A DNA stretch of 64,000 bases from Hymenolepis diminuta (lineage: Eukaryota; Platyhelminthes; Cestoda; Cyclophyllidea; Hymenolepididae). Each line of letters begins with the position of its first letter. Positions within the stretch are counted from its first letter, which is position 1. The notes beneath the pieces were generated by a model. The model worked only from the letters and a program-made list of their open reading frames with translations. It was not told where the DNA came from and did not search any database. The stretch lies in contig CAADRB010000059.1 of the NCBI GenBank assembly GCA_900708905.1, forward strand, positions 328,564 to 392,563, written 5' to 3'. This document shows positions 62,701 through 64,000 of the stretch, in pieces. The position numbers and the translations under genes are program-made.

Positions 62701-63454
62701 TCTCGATTTATTTTTAGAACCCTGCTTTTATAGATTGCCATTAAGTGTGCTTGCCTAATATGTTTAAAAAGTGTCTTGCTTAGCTCGCACCACAAGAAAC
62801 ATTAGAAACGCAGGGGAATGAATGGCAGAATATCTATCTGAAATGAATGCTGATTGTAGCTACCTCAATATTGATTGGCAATGGCTTTCACCCTACTCAA
62901 ATATCTACATGCCAAGTGCTGAATTTGAGGGTATAGAAATAGCGTTAAGCAGGGTAGTGCTATTATGCAACCACACAAAGCGCTAGAGAGGAGGAGTGTC
63001 AAGTGTTCGAGGTATTCAAGATAAGTGGGATCCAATAGGACCTTATTTAGTCTCCTTCGTTGAAGTCATCCGCAAACAAAATTGAATAAATGGAATAATA
63101 AATAGGCGATTTAAAATTAGATACATACTTGATGGGGGTTATTTTAAACGCGAATAAATGATAGATGAGGGATGATACGGTGCACAAACACCGTTGAAAT
63201 GAAAGTATGAATAACAAGCGATATTATTTCAACTTGTTTTCTCATTGCTTGAAAGGTTCTCATGCGTCATGCTGAATGGTAGCAATTTTAGAATAATGTT
63301 CGAGTTTTAAAATATAATTTTAATATTTCAGCTACTGGAAGCCTTTTTGGAGCAAAGAAAGGAGATACAGCGACTGCGCAAGGAGATGGCGGATAAGGAT
63401 CGATTAATAGCATCTCTACAAAAGGATATCCATCTGTACGAGCCGTGGCGCTAA
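41518..63454 (+). CDS. Gene C: Ser/Gly/Arg-rich protein with C-terminal coiled coil (twelve exons)
   Basis: Exons 41518-41760, 43253-43500, 44125-44185, 44796-45083, 45837-45992, 53693-54143, 55440-55549, 57769-58020, 61393-61725, 62233-62292, 62540-62599 and 63332-63454 join without phase conflict to about 794 residues. Most introns are phase 0. The first nine exons encode low-complexity sequence rich in Ser, Gly, Asn, Thr and Arg, with a poly-Gly stretch in exon 1, an RSREKRP basic site in exon 6, a PPYY (PPxY-type WW-domain ligand) in exon 4, and a helix PSVREIIRQVEEMTLKN in exon 9. The last exons hold a short heptad-patterned helix (LLEAFLEQRKEIQRLRKEMA and the following residues). I do not recognise the family; a cytoskeletal or junction scaffold is a guess from composition. 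The exon chain is well supported by phase agreement; function is unknown. Confidence 0.8.
41761..43252 (+). other. Gene C intron 1
   Basis: 1.5 kb from gtaatg to a GTAG acceptor. A short tandem duplication of AAAAGGTCAG lies near 42214. Nothing else recognised. Confidence 0.5.
43253..43500 (+). CDS. Gene C exon 2
   Basis: Acceptor aatgtag|GTTCGA, phase 0 in. Includes SWHSRSSSEHSYLSQNFRPQ. The donor AG|gtaccc is weak, but exon 3 is open only in the phase 2 this donor provides. Confidence 0.7.
44125..44185 (+). CDS. Gene C exon 3 (61 bases)
   Basis: Acceptor ttgtttcag, donor ATG|gtgagt. Only the phase-2 entry is free of stops, giving RPSRPNVLNRTPDVSRTTDN then Met. Confidence 0.7.
44796..45083 (+). 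CDS. Gene C exon 4 (PPxY motif)
   Basis: Acceptor ttaactttaag|TACTCA, phase 0 at both ends, donor CTG|gtaggt. Includes AETIKRRLLEDYQHNRLKAA (likely helix) and RHYPIPPYYDEL, where PPYY fits the WW-domain ligand PPxY. Confidence 0.75.
45837..45992 (+). CDS. Gene C exon 5
   Basis: Acceptor tatttctag|ACTCAC, donor CGA|gtaagt, phase 0 both ends. Includes AADSGTLKRSQEQPQYGTKR. Confidence 0.75.
51790..52875 (+). pseudogene. Coding-like remnant, family not recognised
   Basis: The plus strand shows protein-like stretches separated by stops and frame changes: MNFTFVVTEDNKIKIAIEGD then EILFTSPDDVEKQFWK near 51886-52003, ENNFDKLKWELTNITFNLTS in a different frame just after, and a last open stretch with RFSRPMEEEDALINQYAFDN near 52746-52875 ending TAG. 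Balanced charged composition in such AT-rich DNA suggests a decayed gene or transposon. I could not name it, and chance remains possible. Confidence 0.25.
53475..53650 (+). promoter_or_regulatory. Promoter-like block before gene C exon 6
   Basis: Within a long AT-rich intron this stretch is GC- and CpG-richer and holds a CRE/AP-1-like TGACGCATCAGTCAC (53482-53496), a CCAAT box (53543-53547) and an E2F-like TTTCCCGC (about 53570). The next exon begins with ACCATGG (53693-53699), a strong Kozak context. It may start a shorter gene C transcript. Confidence 0.35.
53693..54143 (+). CDS. Gene C exon 6 (possible alternative first coding exon)
   Basis: Acceptor aaaatttcag|ACCATG, phase 0 in, phase 1 out at GGAG|gtaaaa, 150 codons. 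Includes SVIEELQNRFQSTSRSREKR. Met at 53696 is in frame and in strong Kozak context, so it could serve as an internal-promoter start. Confidence 0.8.
54144..55439 (+). other. Gene C intron 6, with dispersed repeat
   Basis: 1.3 kb, AT-rich. Holds copy 2 of the dispersed repeat at 55070-55240. The short open frame across that repeat (55082-55282) is not recognised as a gene. Confidence 0.5.
55070..55240 (+). repeat. Dispersed repeat, copy 2
   Basis: Related to 27770-27960 on the same strand (see that entry for shared blocks). Lies wholly in gene C intron 6. Confidence 0.5.
55440..55549 (+). CDS. Gene C exon 7
   Basis: Acceptor tctaaaaag|GTCCAA, phase 1 in, phase 0 out at CAG|gtcagt. Includes RLQTLYGTSNINQKRYPSDN and ends DMTYMEEKSQ. 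Confidence 0.75.
55550..57768 (+). other. Gene C intron 7
   Basis: 2.2 kb. Overlapping open frames of 93 and 94 codons on opposite strands at 55937-56225 show no recognisable product. The rest is AT-rich with TTAT-type runs near 57225. Confidence 0.5.
57769..58020 (+). CDS. Gene C exon 8
   Basis: Acceptor cctctctag|CAACCA, donor CAG|gttagt, phase 0 both ends, 84 codons. Includes FYVSGRKAGTVKIAVRSRSE and a second Gly run (AAGGGGGTAY). Confidence 0.75.
58021..61392 (+). other. Gene C intron 8
   Basis: 3.4 kb. Its main content is the minus-strand gag-like remnant at 59640-60891. The pyrimidine-rich look of the plus strand at 59.6-60.1 kb is explained by Lys/Glu-rich codons of that element on the other strand. 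Confidence 0.5.
59640..60891 (-). mobile_element. Fossil LTR-retrotransposon gag remnant (Gypsy/BEL-like)
   Basis: Read on the minus strand, 60891-60580 is one open frame containing NWFVKCEDIFRDDLTNIPDY, then KVRLPLRR and NERLKGFI. This order (Trp-Phe, then an E.IF stretch, KVRL.LR, ER..GFI) is what I recall from gag proteins of flatworm and arthropod LTR retroelements. Further on, near 60226-60268 in a shifted frame, HLCPYKFHICNC resembles their zinc knuckle with its last ligands lost. A Lys/Glu-rich open frame follows at 60018-59805. Stops and frame changes show it is dead. No LTRs, protease, polymerase or integrase were seen. Confidence 0.45.
61393..61725 (+). CDS. Gene C exon 9
   Basis: Acceptor gaatacag|AGTGAG, donor GGG|gtaagc, phase 0 both ends, 111 codons. 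Starts with an acidic stretch (SEDDENQ) and a helix PSVREIIRQVEEMTLKN, then Ser/Asn-rich sequence with MHISRSLSRP. Confidence 0.8.
62233..62292 (+). CDS. Gene C exon 10 (20 codons)
   Basis: Acceptor tttttgtag, donor TCT|gtaaga, phase 0. Encodes YATTRRGDFDSDNRRSAGQS, strongly basic and acidic. Confidence 0.75.
62540..62599 (+). CDS. Gene C exon 11 (20 codons)
   Basis: Acceptor gcacgcag|GCTGCT, donor AAG|gtaagc, phase 0. Encodes AAHVARKGDMIANLPQDYQK, leading into the terminal coiled coil. Confidence 0.75.
62600..63331 (+). other. Gene C intron 11
   Basis: 0.7 kb, ordinary AT-rich intron ending in taatatttcag. Nothing recognised. Confidence 0.6.
63332..63454 (+). CDS. Gene C exon 12 (coiled coil and stop)
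   Basis: Acceptor atatttcag|CTACTG, 40 codons, TAA at 63452-63454. Encodes one helix with hydrophobic heptad spacing (LLEAFLEQRKEIQRLRKEMA, then KDRLIASLQKDI) and ends LYEPWR. Confidence 0.85.
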   Translation, partial: LLEAFLEQRKEIQRLRKEMADKDRLIASLQKDIHLYEPWR

Positions 63455-64000
63455 GATATTGCCTACTTTCATTTGCTCATGAAATTAGCCCACCCTTCCA
63501 GCCAATCAGAATATGATATCAGTGCTATCATCCCTAATCTCTCCTGATTTGTTGCGCCAGCTTTCCCTGCAATTACCGTATATTTCGGAACAAATTCCCG
63601 ATGTCTTCCATACACGTAAATGCCTGTATTCTGACTGCTTTTGTTTCTATCCTTCGACTCTGTCCTTCTACATCTCATATATCTACTCTTCTGTCAGTTA
63701 TTTCGAAAAAAGCATTTGGGCTGTTCTCAAATATTTAGGAGAAGATTTGTGTTGAAGATTCTGTAATTCTCCTTACCTCCTTTTAAGATGACTTGAAAAC
63801 TAATGATGTTCTCTCTTCCCTCTGCACTATCCTCAAATATTAATCAGTTCCGCCATTTTTGTCTCTTTTATTCCAGGAGTAAGTACTTCTTGAAACATAT
63901 CTATTTTGGTTCAAGAGGAAATAAACAAATAAACGTGTGGCCCATTTGATTTGCGTATTCACCTTTACTCTAATCAGTCCAGATCACATAAGTTGATAAG
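63455..64000 (+). other. Gene C 3' untranslated region and window end
   Basis: Pyrimidine-rich 3' sequence up to the polyadenylation signals. The open frame at 63513-63755 is not supported as a gene. Confidence 0.5.
63920..63933 (+). terminator. Polyadenylation signals of gene C
   Basis: Two AATAAA signals (63920-63925 and 63928-63933), about 470 bases after the gene C stop. Confidence 0.5.

Overview
This window is eukaryotic nuclear DNA. It is AT-rich, has kilobase-scale GT-AG introns, and carries three multi-exon protein genes, all on the plus strand. I rebuilt the exons by hand: every junction used has GT..AG borders, and reading phases match across each predicted intron. The receptor subunit in the middle and a fossil gag-like retroelement (family recall, not a search) fit an invertebrate, most likely a parasitic flatworm such as a tapeworm. 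That assignment is an inference.

Layout. (A) 69-15397: a gene for a large, low-complexity, Ser/Thr/Pro-rich protein. The assembled part is 945 codons in six exons, with a 9.4 kb first intron; I do not recognise its family. (B) 16897-26927: a complete seven-exon gene for a 636-residue nicotinic acetylcholine receptor-type Cys-loop subunit. It is a non-alpha type with a cation-selective pore motif and an unusual valine at pore position 9'. (C) 41518-63454: a twelve-exon gene for a roughly 794-residue Ser/Gly/Arg-rich protein ending in a short coiled coil. The family is not recognised. A GC-rich block at about 37.74-38.17 kb may be its promoter and 5' leader, and a second promoter-like block lies just upstream of its sixth coding exon.

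Non-coding space. 26.93-37.74 kb is intergenic. The introns hold degenerate copies of a tRNA-derived SINE-like element, a pair of related dispersed repeats (27.8 and 55.1 kb), a fossil gag remnant on the minus strand inside gene C (59.6-60.9 kb), and two coding-like but broken stretches (5.9-7.3 and 51.8-52.9 kb). I found no rRNA, intact tRNA, CRISPR array or prokaryotic-type operon.

The three genes show no obvious joint pathway. Gene B is a neuronal or muscle membrane channel subunit; A and C look like disordered scaffold or cytoskeletal-type proteins. No single clear new system is visible. The most unusual points are the channel-gate substitution in gene B, the possible internal promoter in gene C, and the repeat families.
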